In this document: positions 17,793 to 26,835 of the stretch, in pieces
How positions within the stretch are numbered: the stretch's first letter is position 1
How the letters are laid out: each line of letters begins with the position of its first letter
NCBI RefSeq assembly: GCF_040717535.1
Contig: NZ_JBFEFI010000004.1
Span: 1 to 64,000, forward strand
Direction of reading: 5' to 3'
DNA from: Thalassoglobus sp. JC818
GTDB lineage: Bacteria > Planctomycetota > Planctomycetia > Planctomycetales > Planctomycetaceae
DNA length: 64,000 nt
Notes under the pieces: model-generated
The model's database searches: none
What the model saw: the letters and a program-made list of their open reading frames with translations, nothing else
Told to the model about the DNA's origin: nothing
Translations under genes and position numbers: made by a program

Positions 17793-18947
17793 TTGAACGT
17801 CTCCACTCGTTCAACCACCCGAGCCGGGTCCCGAAAACGGCCCCGGCTCAGGTTATTTCTGCTGTTGGCGCTTCTGATTTTCACCGTCTCAATTGTGATC
17901 TCAGAACTCTCGCTTCGCGTCTACATCGCTTCAAGAGGTTGGACGACCAACTGCTTCGCTCCGCAACTTGACCTCTTTGTCCCCGACCCGGTGAACGGAG
18001 CAACTCTTCGAAACAACTTCCGGCTGAAGTCCGGATCGTTCGACATTCGCACGAACCAGTTCGGCCTTCGTGGACCCGAAATCGAAAAAGATGCAGCTGC
18101 AGAAACTCTTCGCATCGCAGTTCTCGGCGGATCTTCGGCGTTCGGATATTTCGCCAGCGACGGCCAGGAAGCTGCCCGGATTCTTGAAGAGCGACTTCAG
18201 AAATCGATTCCCGATGGATCGAACTTCACGATTGAAGTCCTGAACGCGGGAGTCCCGGGGTACAACCTGTTTCACACTCTGCACCGTTTCGAAAGCCGCG
18301 TCTGCCCGCTGAAACCGGACTTCGTGTTGCTCTATCTGGGATGGAATGACTTGACTTACGTCGTCAGCGAAACTCCCGACGAGCAACAACATCAACAACG
18401 CACGCTGGCCCCATTGTGGGAGCGGTTGCTCGGAAGCTTCGTGCTCTACGACGTCATTGCTTATCGCATCTTCCAACGATCTCCGCAGTTTGCACCTCAG
18501 TCGGGCATCAATAAGCAACCGACGGATGCCGGTGTCGTGCAGTTTCGCAAAAACCTCGATCTGCTGTTGAACAAAATCGAAGACTGTGAAGCCGTCCCGA
18601 TCATCTGCATCCAACTCATGGCCGCACATCCCGAAGCGGATTCGCAGCTTGACGCCTCCCTCGGAACAACGCCTGAAGATGTGCGCGAAGTCAAAGAGCT
18701 CGGCAATTGGTTGCGGGATGAACTCACTCAGGTTGCTGATGACCGCGATCTCATGTTGATCGACGCCAACTCGTCGATTTCGATCGATCCCGATCACCTC
18801 GCCGACGCGATTCACCCCACTCTGACTGGTGAACGCAAACTCGCAGAATTCTGGAAGCAGTCGATCGAACCAATCGTCTCTCAACGCTTGGAAGCAGAAT
18901 CGGCCAGCGACGAGACAGATTCTGACCAAATCGACGCCCCAAAATGA
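17793..18947 (+). CDS. Membrane-anchored SGNH/GDSL hydrolase
   Basis: 384 residues from a TTG at 17793; no ATG is available in this frame near the start. The N-terminus is basic, followed by one hydrophobic helix (LRLFLLLALLIFTVSIVIS), so the protein is probably anchored with its catalytic domain outside the cytoplasm. SGNH motifs: GGSSAFGY (block I, Ser), NAGVPGYN (block II, Gly), LYLGWND (block III, Asn) and DAIHPTLTGE (block V, Asp/His). It should be an esterase or O-acetylesterase on a glycan or lipid; the substrate is unknown. A five-codon ORF (ATG CTC TAC CCT TGA) ends directly before it, TTGA overlapping, which could couple translation. Confidence 0.88.
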   Translation: MNVSTRSTTRAGSRKRPRLRLFLLLALLIFTVSIVISELSLRVYIASRGWTTNCFAPQLDLFVPDPVNGATLRNNFRLKSGSFDIRTNQFGLRGPEIEKDAAAETLRIAVLGGSSAFGYFASDGQEAARILEERLQKSIPDGSNFTIEVLNAGVPGYNLFHTLHRFESRVCPLKPDFVLLYLGWNDLTYVVSETPDEQQHQQRTLAPLWERLLGSFVLYDVIAYRIFQRSPQFAPQSGINKQPTDAGVVQFRKNLDLLLNKIEDCEAVPIICIQLMAAHPEADSQLDASLGTTPEDVREVKELGNWLRDELTQVADDRDLMLIDANSSISIDPDHLADAIHPTLTGERKLAEFWKQSIEPIVSQRLEAESASDETDSDQIDAPK

Positions 18948-19068
18948 ACGCGTCCGCGCCAACAACCAATGAGGAAAGTACCTCTTGCATGTTGGCTCGG
19001 ACGAGCGATTCACAAAGTCACATCTTCGAGCTCAAATCGCTGCTGAGATGTGCTGCAGCGGCGGAGTG

Positions 19069-19647
19069 TTATCCCCCGAAGTAAGCGGGAGCATTTCCTT
19101 CACGCCACTTGATATTGCATCCGATGCTTGGCTTCTGATCCTCTTGAATGGGCTCACCCGCCAGAAGAGCATCGCAGGCAGCCTTCAAGTCTTGACCAGT
19201 AATCGGAATGTCCGATTGCGGGCGACTGTCGTCGAACTGTCCTCGATAGACCAGCTTGTGATCACTGTCGAAGAGAAAGAAGTCCGGTGTGCAGGCAGCG
19301 TGATACGCTTTGGCGACTTCCTGAGTTTCATCGTAGAGATAGGGAAACGTGTACCCGGCTGACTTCGCTTCAGCTTTCATTTCTTCCGGACCATCCTGCG
19401 GATGTGTCGAGACATCATTGGCGCTGATGCCAACAACGCTTAGCCCTTTCATCTGGTACTCCGAGGTAAACTCAGCCAGAGCAGAACGCAGGTGGACGAC
19501 AAACGGGCAGTGATTGCAAATGAACATCACCAGCAGCGGCTTACCTGCGAAGTCGTTCAGGGAGACGTCCTTCCCGTCGACGTTCGGAAGTGAAAAATCG
19601 GGGGCTGCATTGCCGAGAGGCAGCATTGTGGAGGCAGTTTTAACCAT
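19069..19647 (-). CDS. Thioredoxin-fold AhpC/TSA-like protein
   Basis: 192 residues, no signal peptide, AAGGA 8 nt before the ATG. The N-terminus APDFSLPNVDGKDVSL is typical of the AhpC/TSA-redoxin fold; the active-site region reads FICNHCPFV, a CxxC with the second Cys before a Pro, as in the small bacterial redoxin family. Later parts (GISANDVSTHPQDGPEEM, YHAACTPDFFLFD with the cis-Pro segment TPDF, YRGQFDDSRP) fit the same family. It is likely a cytoplasmic thiol oxidoreductase or peroxiredoxin-like protein. The C-terminal Cys in PSIGCNIKW is a feature of this subgroup. Confidence 0.88.
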   Translation of the reverse strand: MVKTASTMLPLGNAAPDFSLPNVDGKDVSLNDFAGKPLLVMFICNHCPFVVHLRSALAEFTSEYQMKGLSVVGISANDVSTHPQDGPEEMKAEAKSAGYTFPYLYDETQEVAKAYHAACTPDFFLFDSDHKLVYRGQFDDSRPQSDIPITGQDLKAACDALLAGEPIQEDQKPSIGCNIKWREGNAPAYFGG

Positions 19648-19723
19648 TGGTTATTCCTTGTTTCGATTGAATCAGGATGATGAATGAAGCAATGACAATT
19701 CAGATGGCGTTGAGCGTTTGAGT

Positions 19724-20440
19724 TTACTGATCTGAGTCACGAACAGCTTTTCGACCGCGAACTTCCAGGTCGTTCCACATTCCGAAGTCGTCAAAAGATC
19801 CGAGCCCAATCTGCCCCCATTGAAACGTTTGATCGTGAGCCACCATTTGAGGCGAACTCATGTCGTCAAAATAGACCTCGATCAATCCATCATCCACATT
19901 GCGAACGAGTTTCACAGTGTGCCAGGTGTCGTCTTTCCAGGGAGTCCCACTATTGACCTGTTCGCTAATCTTCACGCGAGGGGCATTATTGACGATGAAA
20001 ATCTGATTGGCGTGCGGATCAGTTTTCTCGCCAAGGTGCACGTAATAGAAATGCGACGGATCCTGATACCCGAAAAAGAGACACATGTCTCGATGGGCTC
20101 GCGAAGATTGCAGAGTCTTTACTTTTGCGGTGATGACGAAGTCACTCACAGACAGATTTTTCAGCAACGAAATACTGTGTGGACTCCGGTGCGGAGGAGC
20201 ATAGTCACTCTTGCCGAGAAGATGATAAACGTGATCTCCATCTTCTGCCGTGATTTTCCACTTCGAGTCATCTGTGGGAGACCATCGGTCGGCGCCACCT
20301 TCGAAGTCGTCCTGATACAGAACCGGAAGCGGCTCGTCCGCCATCGTCAGCCCCGCAGAAAAGAGAAATGCAGAACAGGGAACTGCAACACTGAACACTG
20401 CCGTGACCAAGGTGAACAAGCCACAGGTCATGTTTTTCAT
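19724..20440 (-). CDS. Secreted concanavalin-fold (DUF1080/LamG-like) protein
   Basis: 238 residues, signal peptide at the N-terminus (hydrophobic to about residue 33, cleaved near MADEP); AGGAAG 6 nt before the ATG. The mature domain begins LYQDDFEGGADRWSP and has repeated beta strands (WKITAEDG, VSDFVITAKVKTL, FFGYQDPSHFYYVHLG, WHTVKLVRN, IEVYFDDM, GQIGLGSFDDFGMWND), the pattern of DUF1080 / 3-keto-disaccharide hydrolase and LamG sandwiches. It probably binds or acts on a polysaccharide outside the cytoplasm. Catalytic residues cannot be assigned. Confidence 0.75.
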   Translation of the reverse strand: MKNMTCGLFTLVTAVFSVAVPCSAFLFSAGLTMADEPLPVLYQDDFEGGADRWSPTDDSKWKITAEDGDHVYHLLGKSDYAPPHRSPHSISLLKNLSVSDFVITAKVKTLQSSRAHRDMCLFFGYQDPSHFYYVHLGEKTDPHANQIFIVNNAPRVKISEQVNSGTPWKDDTWHTVKLVRNVDDGLIEVYFDDMSSPQMVAHDQTFQWGQIGLGSFDDFGMWNDLEVRGRKAVRDSDQ

Positions 20441-20650
20441 GTGTATCTTCCTGGAGAAAGGTGTGTTTCCCGAATTGCCGTGATCAGATGAGTCTACGCG
20501 GACTGGAATCGTTTCGAACGAACAGACTCTTGAAACGTCGACGATCTGTTAGGCTATCGATTTATTTCGCACGTCCGCAACCAACATTGAAGCAGAGAAG
20601 TCCTTCGAGCAAGAATCAGCGACAACAAACTCTGCTAGGAGATGTCATCG

Positions 20651-21058
20651 ATGCCCACACCGATTCGAATCGTGCTGAACAACGTCACGCTACGAGCGGA
20701 ACTCAACGACAGCGAGACAGCTCAGGCCATCGCCAAAGCACTTCCTCTTGAAGCCAAAGCAAACTGGTGGGGAGACGAAATCTATTTCCAGACGCCCGTT
20801 GCCTGTGATCCCGAACCGGATGCTCGAGCCGATTTTGGGATCGGTGAACTCGGCTACTGGCCGCCAGCGAATGCGTTCTGCATCTTTTACGGGCCAACTC
20901 CCATTTCCAACGGCGGAAAACCGAAAATGGCAAACCGTGGAAACCCGATCGGCTGGCTCACCGACGGGACGGAGAAACTGCACAAGATCATCAAAGCTGC
21001 GACAGTTCGTGTCGTGCTCGATCAACCTCAAGAAGAGAAGAGCGATTCGAATTCGTAG
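20651..21058 (+). CDS. Cyclophilin-like domain protein
   Basis: 135 residues from the ATG at 20651, with AGGAG 9 nt upstream; another ATG three codons earlier is directly on the ribosome site. The segments IRIVLNN, LNDSETAQAIAKALP, GDEIYFQTPV, ELGYWPPANAFCIFYGPTPIS and a following GNPIGWLTDG match the small cyclophilin-like family (PF04126 type). These proteins have a cyclophilin fold but are not proven isomerases. It ends 21 bases before a convergent kinase gene. Cytoplasmic. Confidence 0.85.
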   Translation: MPTPIRIVLNNVTLRAELNDSETAQAIAKALPLEAKANWWGDEIYFQTPVACDPEPDARADFGIGELGYWPPANAFCIFYGPTPISNGGKPKMANRGNPIGWLTDGTEKLHKIIKAATVRVVLDQPQEEKSDSNS

Positions 21059-21079
21059 AAGAATTCTTGTTGATCGACA

Positions 21080-23353
21080 TTACTGAATGATCGTTCGATC
21101 CATCGACGACGGCGGATCGTCATCTCCCGAATCTGTGCGAGAAGTATCTTTCGCACTTGAAGTCGCTTCGCCTTGTTTCTTCGTCGACGACTGCGAGGCA
21201 GAAGGACGATCAGGGCGGATTCCGCGTTCGAATTTCCCCCACCAGGCGTCCGCGTCTTCGAACGTCCAATCTTGAAATAGTGGCGAACGGCGAAGCAGCA
21301 TCGACAGATCTCGGGCTGTCTGTGGTCGTTTCGCGGGAGACTTTTCCAGACAACTCAACAGTGCGCTCTCGAGTTGATCGGTGATTGTCTCCCCAGTGAA
21401 TTCTGAAGGAGCAACTGGCGCCTCAGTCACATGCAAGTTGCACAGTTCGACGAGATTTCGGGCCTGGAAAACCGGTCTTCCCGTCAGCAGGTAATAGCCA
21501 ACCGCTCCCACTGCATACAGATCACTCCGTGCGTCCACAGTCGCAGGAGCTTGAATGGCTTCCGGTGACATATAGAGTGGAGTTCCAGTCAACGAATCCG
21601 CAGTAGTCATTTTGAACTGCTTGTCATCATCAACCGCTTTGACCAGACCGAAGTCTAAAACTTTAACGACGTCGGGAACCCCGCCGCGACGGTTCAGCAT
21701 CAGGTTGGCGGGTTTAATGTCTCGATGCACCAGTCCCAGCGAGTGAGCTTCGTAAAGTGAACTGCAAATCTGGTCCAGAATTTGAAGGACTCGAGACTCA
21801 TTCAGTGGACCGTAAGATTCGACCAACTTCTGAAGGTCAATTCCGCTGAGATACTCCATCGCGTAGTAAAACACGCCTTCCGGTGTCCGACCGTAATCGT
21901 AAATCGCAATGGTGTGCGGATTGTTGAGCTTGCATGTAATTTGAACTTCACGTTCGAAGCGAGCGACGGAAGTGTCGTTGACGATTTCCGGGTTGAGCAA
22001 CTTCACCGCCGTCGGTCTGCGAAGCATTGAGTGGAACCCTTTATAGACTTCCCCCATCGCTCCCGAGCCGATTCTTTCTTCGAGTGTGTATTGACCGAGT
22101 TGTTGCGCTTCGATCGCTGCCGCCTGTGCTTTTCGCTGCAGCTTGGCCACAATCACAGTAAAGATGAAGATGGCGATGGCAGCGAGTGCCAGCAATGTGT
22201 ACAGCCCCCAAAACGTCTGCTTGAGAATAAACAGCGGACGGTAAGACTGAGCGACATCGACTTCAACAGCCACGCCAATGTCGTAGTTCGGAATCCAAGT
22301 CCACGCACCCACGACGGGAACGCCACGGTAGTCATTGTATCCGTCGACATTTACACCGGTATTCCCAGCGATCGCATCTCGCACCATAAACGTCATCGGA
22401 AGCTTGGAGCGTCGCTGATTGGGACGATAACCTGTCGTCATGTTTCCGCCAGGGTCACGAACCAGCAGTCTGAGGATCGATTTTGAATCCGCTTCGTCGG
22501 GGATCAGCCCCAGCAAAATCAACTCGTCATCGAAACGACTGTTCGAAACCAACATTCCATCGCGATTGAAAGCGTATGTTTCCCCGGTCTCTCCAACCTG
22601 TCCCAACTGAAGGATGCGAGTGAACTCTTCGTCGGGTCGAATCCGCAAAGCGAGCGCACCCACAACTTGAAAGCTGTCATCACGAACCGGAGCAGCTGCG
22701 TACATCACCGGTTGTCCGGTTCTCAACTCACCTTGCTCGGTATCCATTCGAACAACGCTGGGAAACGGAGGAGTGACGGTCGCTTCTCCGTCGAAAATTC
22801 GATCCAGAAATTTGTCGTATTCCAGAACATTCTTCTGACCGACCAATTCTTGATCCGAACTGGCGATGATCTCGTGATCTCGATTTGCGACGAAGTATCC
22901 GTCATACGCATGAGAAGAAAGGAGAGCGGAGACTTCTTTCGTCAGCTCATTTCTAATTCGAGCCAGTGTCTCAGCATCCGCTTTCTCACTGGGATCGGTT
23001 TTGATCAGCTCGTAGATGTGCTGACGAACATCGAGGTCATTCGCCTCAGCTTGAGCATTTGATTCCTGAACACGCAGCCAACTGATGAGCATCTCTGCCT
23101 GAAGATCTCGAAACGCCGTCAACCCGGCGCTGAGATTGGCCTTCATGGTCTGCTCGATCGCGGACTGTACGAAGACACCAATTCCGAACAACAAGATCAC
23201 AGCGATGATCGGCCAAACCCAAAGCTGCTTCTTCAGAAAGAGCCGGGTTCTCGTCACCTGTTGCGACAGTCCACCCCCGACCCACGACTGCCGGGCAGCG
23301 GTGATCGAACGGTTGAGAAGCGAGTTGCGGAAGTTTGGAGAGAAAAATTTCAC
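21080..23353 (-). CDS. Transmembrane Ser/Thr protein kinase with extracytoplasmic Cache-type sensor
   Basis: 757 residues, GTG start. Order: cytoplasmic N-terminus, membrane helix (about 44-64), extracytoplasmic double-Cache-like sensor (about 70-370, with segments YDGYFVANRDHEIIASS, GETYAFNRDGMLVSNSRF and VVGAWTWIPNYDIGVAVEVD), second helix (about 383-403), linker, and a Hanks-type kinase: G-loop GSGAMGEVY (429-437), catalytic Lys451, HRDIKPAN (543-550), DFG (567-569), APE-like SPEA. The tail is Ser/Asp-rich. It should sense a small ligand outside and phosphorylate Ser/Thr targets inside. Planctomycetes carry many such kinases; Cache input is well known in chemoreceptors and histidine kinases. 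Targets are unknown. Confidence 0.93.
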   Translation of the reverse strand: MKFFSPNFRNSLLNRSITAARQSWVGGGLSQQVTRTRLFLKKQLWVWPIIAVILLFGIGVFVQSAIEQTMKANLSAGLTAFRDLQAEMLISWLRVQESNAQAEANDLDVRQHIYELIKTDPSEKADAETLARIRNELTKEVSALLSSHAYDGYFVANRDHEIIASSDQELVGQKNVLEYDKFLDRIFDGEATVTPPFPSVVRMDTEQGELRTGQPVMYAAAPVRDDSFQVVGALALRIRPDEEFTRILQLGQVGETGETYAFNRDGMLVSNSRFDDELILLGLIPDEADSKSILRLLVRDPGGNMTTGYRPNQRRSKLPMTFMVRDAIAGNTGVNVDGYNDYRGVPVVGAWTWIPNYDIGVAVEVDVAQSYRPLFILKQTFWGLYTLLALAAIAIFIFTVIVAKLQRKAQAAAIEAQQLGQYTLEERIGSGAMGEVYKGFHSMLRRPTAVKLLNPEIVNDTSVARFEREVQITCKLNNPHTIAIYDYGRTPEGVFYYAMEYLSGIDLQKLVESYGPLNESRVLQILDQICSSLYEAHSLGLVHRDIKPANLMLNRRGGVPDVVKVLDFGLVKAVDDDKQFKMTTADSLTGTPLYMSPEAIQAPATVDARSDLYAVGAVGYYLLTGRPVFQARNLVELCNLHVTEAPVAPSEFTGETITDQLESALLSCLEKSPAKRPQTARDLSMLLRRSPLFQDWTFEDADAWWGKFERGIRPDRPSASQSSTKKQGEATSSAKDTSRTDSGDDDPPSSMDRTIIQ

Positions 23354-23719
23354 GATCGGAAATACTCATAGAGCACAAATCAGCTCACTGCCGTTGGCGG
23401 AGAGCAGAACGGAACAGGTCGTCACGACCGACAATGAACCGCATCAATCATTCTTCGACAATCACATCCAGGAGAAACCAATGCCATCAAATGCCGCGAT
23501 TGTGTCGCCGATCGAGTCAATTCCTGACGGTTCCGTGCCTCTTCGAAGATGGAATGAAATTAACGGTTCGCACGATTGATCACGTTAAACCAATCTTCCT
23601 GCGAGTTTGACGGAACCGACTGAAGCAATCAGAATCAGCAACACACAAAAGCCAAATTCGATAATTTACCCATCTCAATCGTTCCAACACGGTTGTTCCC
23701 TGAATTGGAAGACGTCGCA
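23354..23719. other. Divergent intergenic region between the kinase and sulfatase
   Basis: 366 bases. It contains one possible micro-ORF with a good ribosome site (listed separately). No promoter, terminator or repeat could be identified with confidence. Confidence 0.35.
23481..23579 (+). CDS. Possible 32-residue micro-ORF
   Basis: An ATG at 23481 is preceded by AGGAG at 6-nt spacing, one of the better ribosome sites in this stretch. It encodes 32 residues (MPSNAAIVSPIESIPDG at the start), ending at a TGA. There is no signal peptide and no recognisable domain. It could be a small protein or leader peptide, or chance. The sulfatase start is 141 bases downstream. Confidence 0.25.
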   Translation: MPSNAAIVSPIESIPDGSVPLRRWNEINGSHD

Positions 23720-25645
23720 ATGCCAGAGCATGCTTCGAAACGGTCTTCGCGAACTCACATGAACTCATCATTCCAAAAGCCCGTAAAACAAACTCAGAAT
23801 GTGCTCATGCATAAACAAAGCGCGTTCAACTTTGCGAATTTCGTGAGGACGCCATTCGCCATCGCTGGAGCCGCTTTGCTTCTCAGCAATCTGTGCTGGG
23901 CAGCGACAAAGCATCCGAACGTGCTGATTGTCATGACTGATGATCAGGGATATGGCGATCTCAGTTTACATGGGAATCCGCACCTTCAGACTCCGAATCT
24001 CGACGACTTCGCTCGTTCGGGAGCACAATTTGAACGGTTCTTCGTCAGCCCGGTGTGCGCCCCAACGCGAGCGAGTCTTCTCACCGGACGAGACCACTTG
24101 AGAACCGGAGTGAGTGGAGTCACCCGAGGGTTCGAAAACGTACGTCCAGAGGAAGTCACAATTGCCGAACTCTTCCGAGACGCTGGCTATCGGACCGCGT
24201 GCTTTGGGAAATGGCACAACGGACGACACATGCCAATGCACCCGAATGGACAGGGTTTCGAGACGTTTATCGGATTCTGCGCCGGTCACTGGAACACCTA
24301 TTTCGATCCACCGCTTGAGCACAACGGAGAAGAGATTCAGGGACAGGGCTACATCACTGACTTTCTGACTGATGAAGCCATCAAGTTCATTCAGACAGAC
24401 GATGACGAACCTTGGCTTTGCTATGTCGCTTACAACACCCCTCACTCACCTTGGCGCGTTCCGGATGAGTATTGGAATCGCTTCAACAAGATGGGGCTCG
24501 ACACCAAAGCGCAATGTGCTTACGCCATGGTCGCGAACATTGATGACAATTTCGGGAGACTGATCGCCGCCCTCGATGAAACTTCCGCAGACGAGACAAT
24601 AGTTCTGTTCCTGACTGACAACGGGGCCAACTCGGATCGGTTCAACGCGGGAATGAAAGGACGCAAAGCGTCGATCGACGAAGGCGGATCGCGCGTCCCG
24701 CTCCTGGTCCGCTATCCAGATGTCATTTCATCCGGAACCATGGTGGAGCCAATCGCTTCACATCTCGACTTGCTGCCCACACTCGCAGAATTCTGCAGCG
24801 TTGAAGTGCCTGAAGAAGTTCGAGAGCGACTCAACGGAACATCTCTCGTTCCGCTCCTGACCGATTCGACTTCCCCGTCCGAATGGCCGAGCCGGACGAT
24901 CTTTACCGATATGTATCGAATGACTCGCCCCAAACACTTTCGTGCAGCCGTCAGAACGAATCAGTGGAGAGCCACAATTCAGGGAGCATCGGCCGACTCT
25001 CAGCATTGGAAGCTGTACGACATGGTTTCCGATCCAGGCCAGCAGAAAAACGTCGCTGCATTCCATCCCGAAGTGGTCACACAACTCCGTGAAAGCTACC
25101 TCAAATGGCGATCGACGATCGATCTCGATTCGCTCGATGATGTGCGCATTCCAGTGGGTCATCCCTCCCGGAATGCTTTTCGGCTCCCGGCGAATGAAGC
25201 CTTCTTGATCCCGGACGTTGGAGAAGGGATTCGCTACACCGGCGACACTTCGGCCGGGTATGCCAACAGCTGGATCACTGATTGGACAAACACGGACGCT
25301 TATCCAGAGTGGACCATCGAAGTGACAGAAGCTGGACGATATTCAATCAGCCTCGAATACACCTGTCCGCTTGAAAGCGTTGGAAGTCAACTTCGCATCG
25401 AAATCGGCGATCAGACAACCGCCGTTAACATTCCCAAAGCCTTCGATCCACCGCTCGTTCCCAAACCGGACTATTTGTACTCAACGAACTACCAGGACAA
25501 ATCGAGCTGGGCGACTCTCGAGATTGATGAGTACGACCTCGAAGCTGGGGTTTATCCAATTCGCGTCAAAATAAACTCATTGGCCGGTGAAAAGGGAATC
25601 GACCTGGGCTCGCTGACTCTCATCCGATCAGGGAACTCGAACTGA
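23720..25645 (+). CDS. Formylglycine-type sulfatase with C-terminal beta domain
   Basis: 641 residues from the ATG at 23720 (GGAAG 8 nt upstream; a TTG nine codons earlier is an alternative). The signal segment FAIAGAALLLSNLCWA is preceded by a long polar N-region, so cleavage is likely near residue 62. Sulfatase motifs: MTDDQGYGD (metal-binding Asp pair, D74/D75), CAPTRASLLTGR (113-124) with Cys113 of the CxPxR motif to be converted to formylglycine, FGKWHNG and TDNGANSD. The C-terminal ~120 residues (EVTEAGRYSISLEYTCP, GDQTTAVNIP, GVYPIRVKINSLAGEKG) form a beta-sandwich like DUF5077/CBM-like domains. It should remove sulfate from a sulfated polysaccharide outside the cytoplasm. Substrate unknown. 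Confidence 0.93.
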   Translation: MPEHASKRSSRTHMNSSFQKPVKQTQNVLMHKQSAFNFANFVRTPFAIAGAALLLSNLCWAATKHPNVLIVMTDDQGYGDLSLHGNPHLQTPNLDDFARSGAQFERFFVSPVCAPTRASLLTGRDHLRTGVSGVTRGFENVRPEEVTIAELFRDAGYRTACFGKWHNGRHMPMHPNGQGFETFIGFCAGHWNTYFDPPLEHNGEEIQGQGYITDFLTDEAIKFIQTDDDEPWLCYVAYNTPHSPWRVPDEYWNRFNKMGLDTKAQCAYAMVANIDDNFGRLIAALDETSADETIVLFLTDNGANSDRFNAGMKGRKASIDEGGSRVPLLVRYPDVISSGTMVEPIASHLDLLPTLAEFCSVEVPEEVRERLNGTSLVPLLTDSTSPSEWPSRTIFTDMYRMTRPKHFRAAVRTNQWRATIQGASADSQHWKLYDMVSDPGQQKNVAAFHPEVVTQLRESYLKWRSTIDLDSLDDVRIPVGHPSRNAFRLPANEAFLIPDVGEGIRYTGDTSAGYANSWITDWTNTDAYPEWTIEVTEAGRYSISLEYTCPLESVGSQLRIEIGDQTTAVNIPKAFDPPLVPKPDYLYSTNYQDKSSWATLEIDEYDLEAGVYPIRVKINSLAGEKGIDLGSLTLIRSGNSN

Positions 25646-25661
25646 AACGATAGCCACAGAA

Positions 25662-25685
25662 TGAGGGCAAAGCATCAGCCCCTCA
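25662..25685. terminator. Candidate hairpin between convergent genes
   Basis: TGAGGGC pairs with GCCCCTCA across a 9-nt loop, with one bulged base, in the 71 bases between the convergent sulfatase and small membrane-protein genes. No U-tract follows on either strand, so its role as a terminator is doubtful. Confidence 0.3.
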
Positions 25686-25716
25686 CATCGCTCCGATGGG
25701 GTAAAGCATCGATCGT

Positions 25717-26025
25717 CTATTGATGGAATCGGTCTCGCGGATGCTGAGTGCCACGCACAGTTTGGCGGGCGTACTTCTTAGCGGGCTTCTTTCGAAAGAA
25801 AACAGCCCAGCCCACGACGAGCAGCAACAATCCAACGATCCATCCACCATGGACTGGTTCGATGATGTAATGCGCGGTGCTTTCGGAAGAGACCGCACCA
25901 TGTCCGGGATGAGCAAAGACGGCGGAAGTGAAAATTGTGTCGACCAAAAGTCCGAGACATCCAATTCGCAGCAAATGGTTCAAGAGTTCACTCCGCAAAA
26001 CTGAAAACTGATCACCGACATTCAA
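25717..26025 (-). CDS. Small membrane protein with AHPGHG motif
   Basis: 102 residues. A signal peptide-like hydrophobic segment (HLLRIGCLGLLVDTIFTSAVFA) is followed by HPGHGAVSSESTAHYIIEPVHGG, then a membrane helix (WIVGLLLLVVGWAVFF) and a basic tail RKKPAKKYARQ. So it probably has a short His-rich periplasmic segment and one helix with the C-terminus inside. The ATG overlaps the hisH stop (ATGA), indicating translational coupling. The His/Glu-rich segment could bind a metal, by inference. It is not recognised as a named family, though small proteins with this arrangement occur in planctomycetes. Confidence 0.65.
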   Translation of the reverse strand: MNVGDQFSVLRSELLNHLLRIGCLGLLVDTIFTSAVFAHPGHGAVSSESTAHYIIEPVHGGWIVGLLLLVVGWAVFFRKKPAKKYARQTVRGTQHPRDRFHQ

Positions 26026-26657
26026 CTCCGAATTGTCGCAGATTCTTCAACGAGATTGGCATAGTTTCTCAGGAGTTGCAATCCGACCCGCTGACTTTTC
26101 TCCGGATGAAACTGAGTCGCCATCAGGTTTCCCTTTGCTACGATTGAAGCAAAGGTCTGAGTTCCATGAGTCGTCTCCCCGATGACGGTCACTCGATCGC
26201 TGGGACGGACGAAAAAACTGTGCACAAAATAGAAATGCGATTCCGTTGAGATTCCTTCCAACAACGGATGGGTCTGAACGGTATCCACAGCATTCCAGCC
26301 CATGTGGGGAATCTTGAGTTCCGGCTCATTCTGAAACCGAACGACATCCCCGTCGATTAATCCCAAGCCTTCATATTCTCCATCTTCGTAGCTCGTTTCG
26401 AAGAGAAGCTGCAGTCCCAAACAAATTCCGAGAAGCGGCTTTCCGGAATCGACAGAATCACGGAGAGCAGACGGAAAGTCCTTCTGACGGATTTCCTGAA
26501 TCGCATCTCGAAATGCCCCGACTCCCGGCAGAATCAATCCGTGGTACTGGTCCAACTCGCTCGGACGACTCACGATTTGCGCATGGACTCCCAGAAACTC
26601 GAAGGCCTTTTGGACGCTTCGCAGGTTGCCCATCCCGTAATCGATAATTCCAATCAT
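26022..26657 (-). CDS. hisH: Imidazole glycerol phosphate synthase, glutamine amidotransferase subunit
   Basis: 211 residues from the ATG at 26657, which begins the conserved MIGIIDYGMGNL; the frame is open further upstream but not conserved-looking. HisH hydrolyses glutamine and passes ammonia to HisF in histidine biosynthesis. The nucleophile Cys79 lies in GICLGLQLLFE; the catalytic His/Glu pair is in QFHPEKS; LPGVGAFRDA and HFYFVHSFFV also fit. No hisF, hisA or other his genes are adjacent, so the pathway is scattered. The stop overlaps the start of the small membrane-protein gene. Confidence 0.95.
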   Translation of the reverse strand: MIGIIDYGMGNLRSVQKAFEFLGVHAQIVSRPSELDQYHGLILPGVGAFRDAIQEIRQKDFPSALRDSVDSGKPLLGICLGLQLLFETSYEDGEYEGLGLIDGDVVRFQNEPELKIPHMGWNAVDTVQTHPLLEGISTESHFYFVHSFFVRPSDRVTVIGETTHGTQTFASIVAKGNLMATQFHPEKSQRVGLQLLRNYANLVEESATIRS

Positions 26658-26763
26658 GAATCTGCCTGTCGTGGTTTTCTGAATGCCCCGAATTGAGTTC
26701 AGCCAGCTAACTCTCGAATCATGCTTCGATTGAGAGACACAGAGAAACCGGACAGGGGCAAAC

Positions 26764-26800
26764 AAAAAACCGAATTTTCACAACTTGTGAAAATTCGGTT
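26764..26800 (-). terminator. Strong intrinsic terminator (minus strand)
   Basis: Two perfect 16-bp arms (AACCGAATTTTCACAA and its complement) meet around a single base at 26768-26800. On the minus strand the stem is followed directly by a run of T (26769-26764). It sits downstream of the small acidic protein gene, insulating hisH from it. The palindrome is symmetrical, so it could also act as a binding site. Confidence 0.8.
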
Positions 26801-26835
26801 GATGATTTCATCGAACTTCAGCACTTTCGAAAAAA

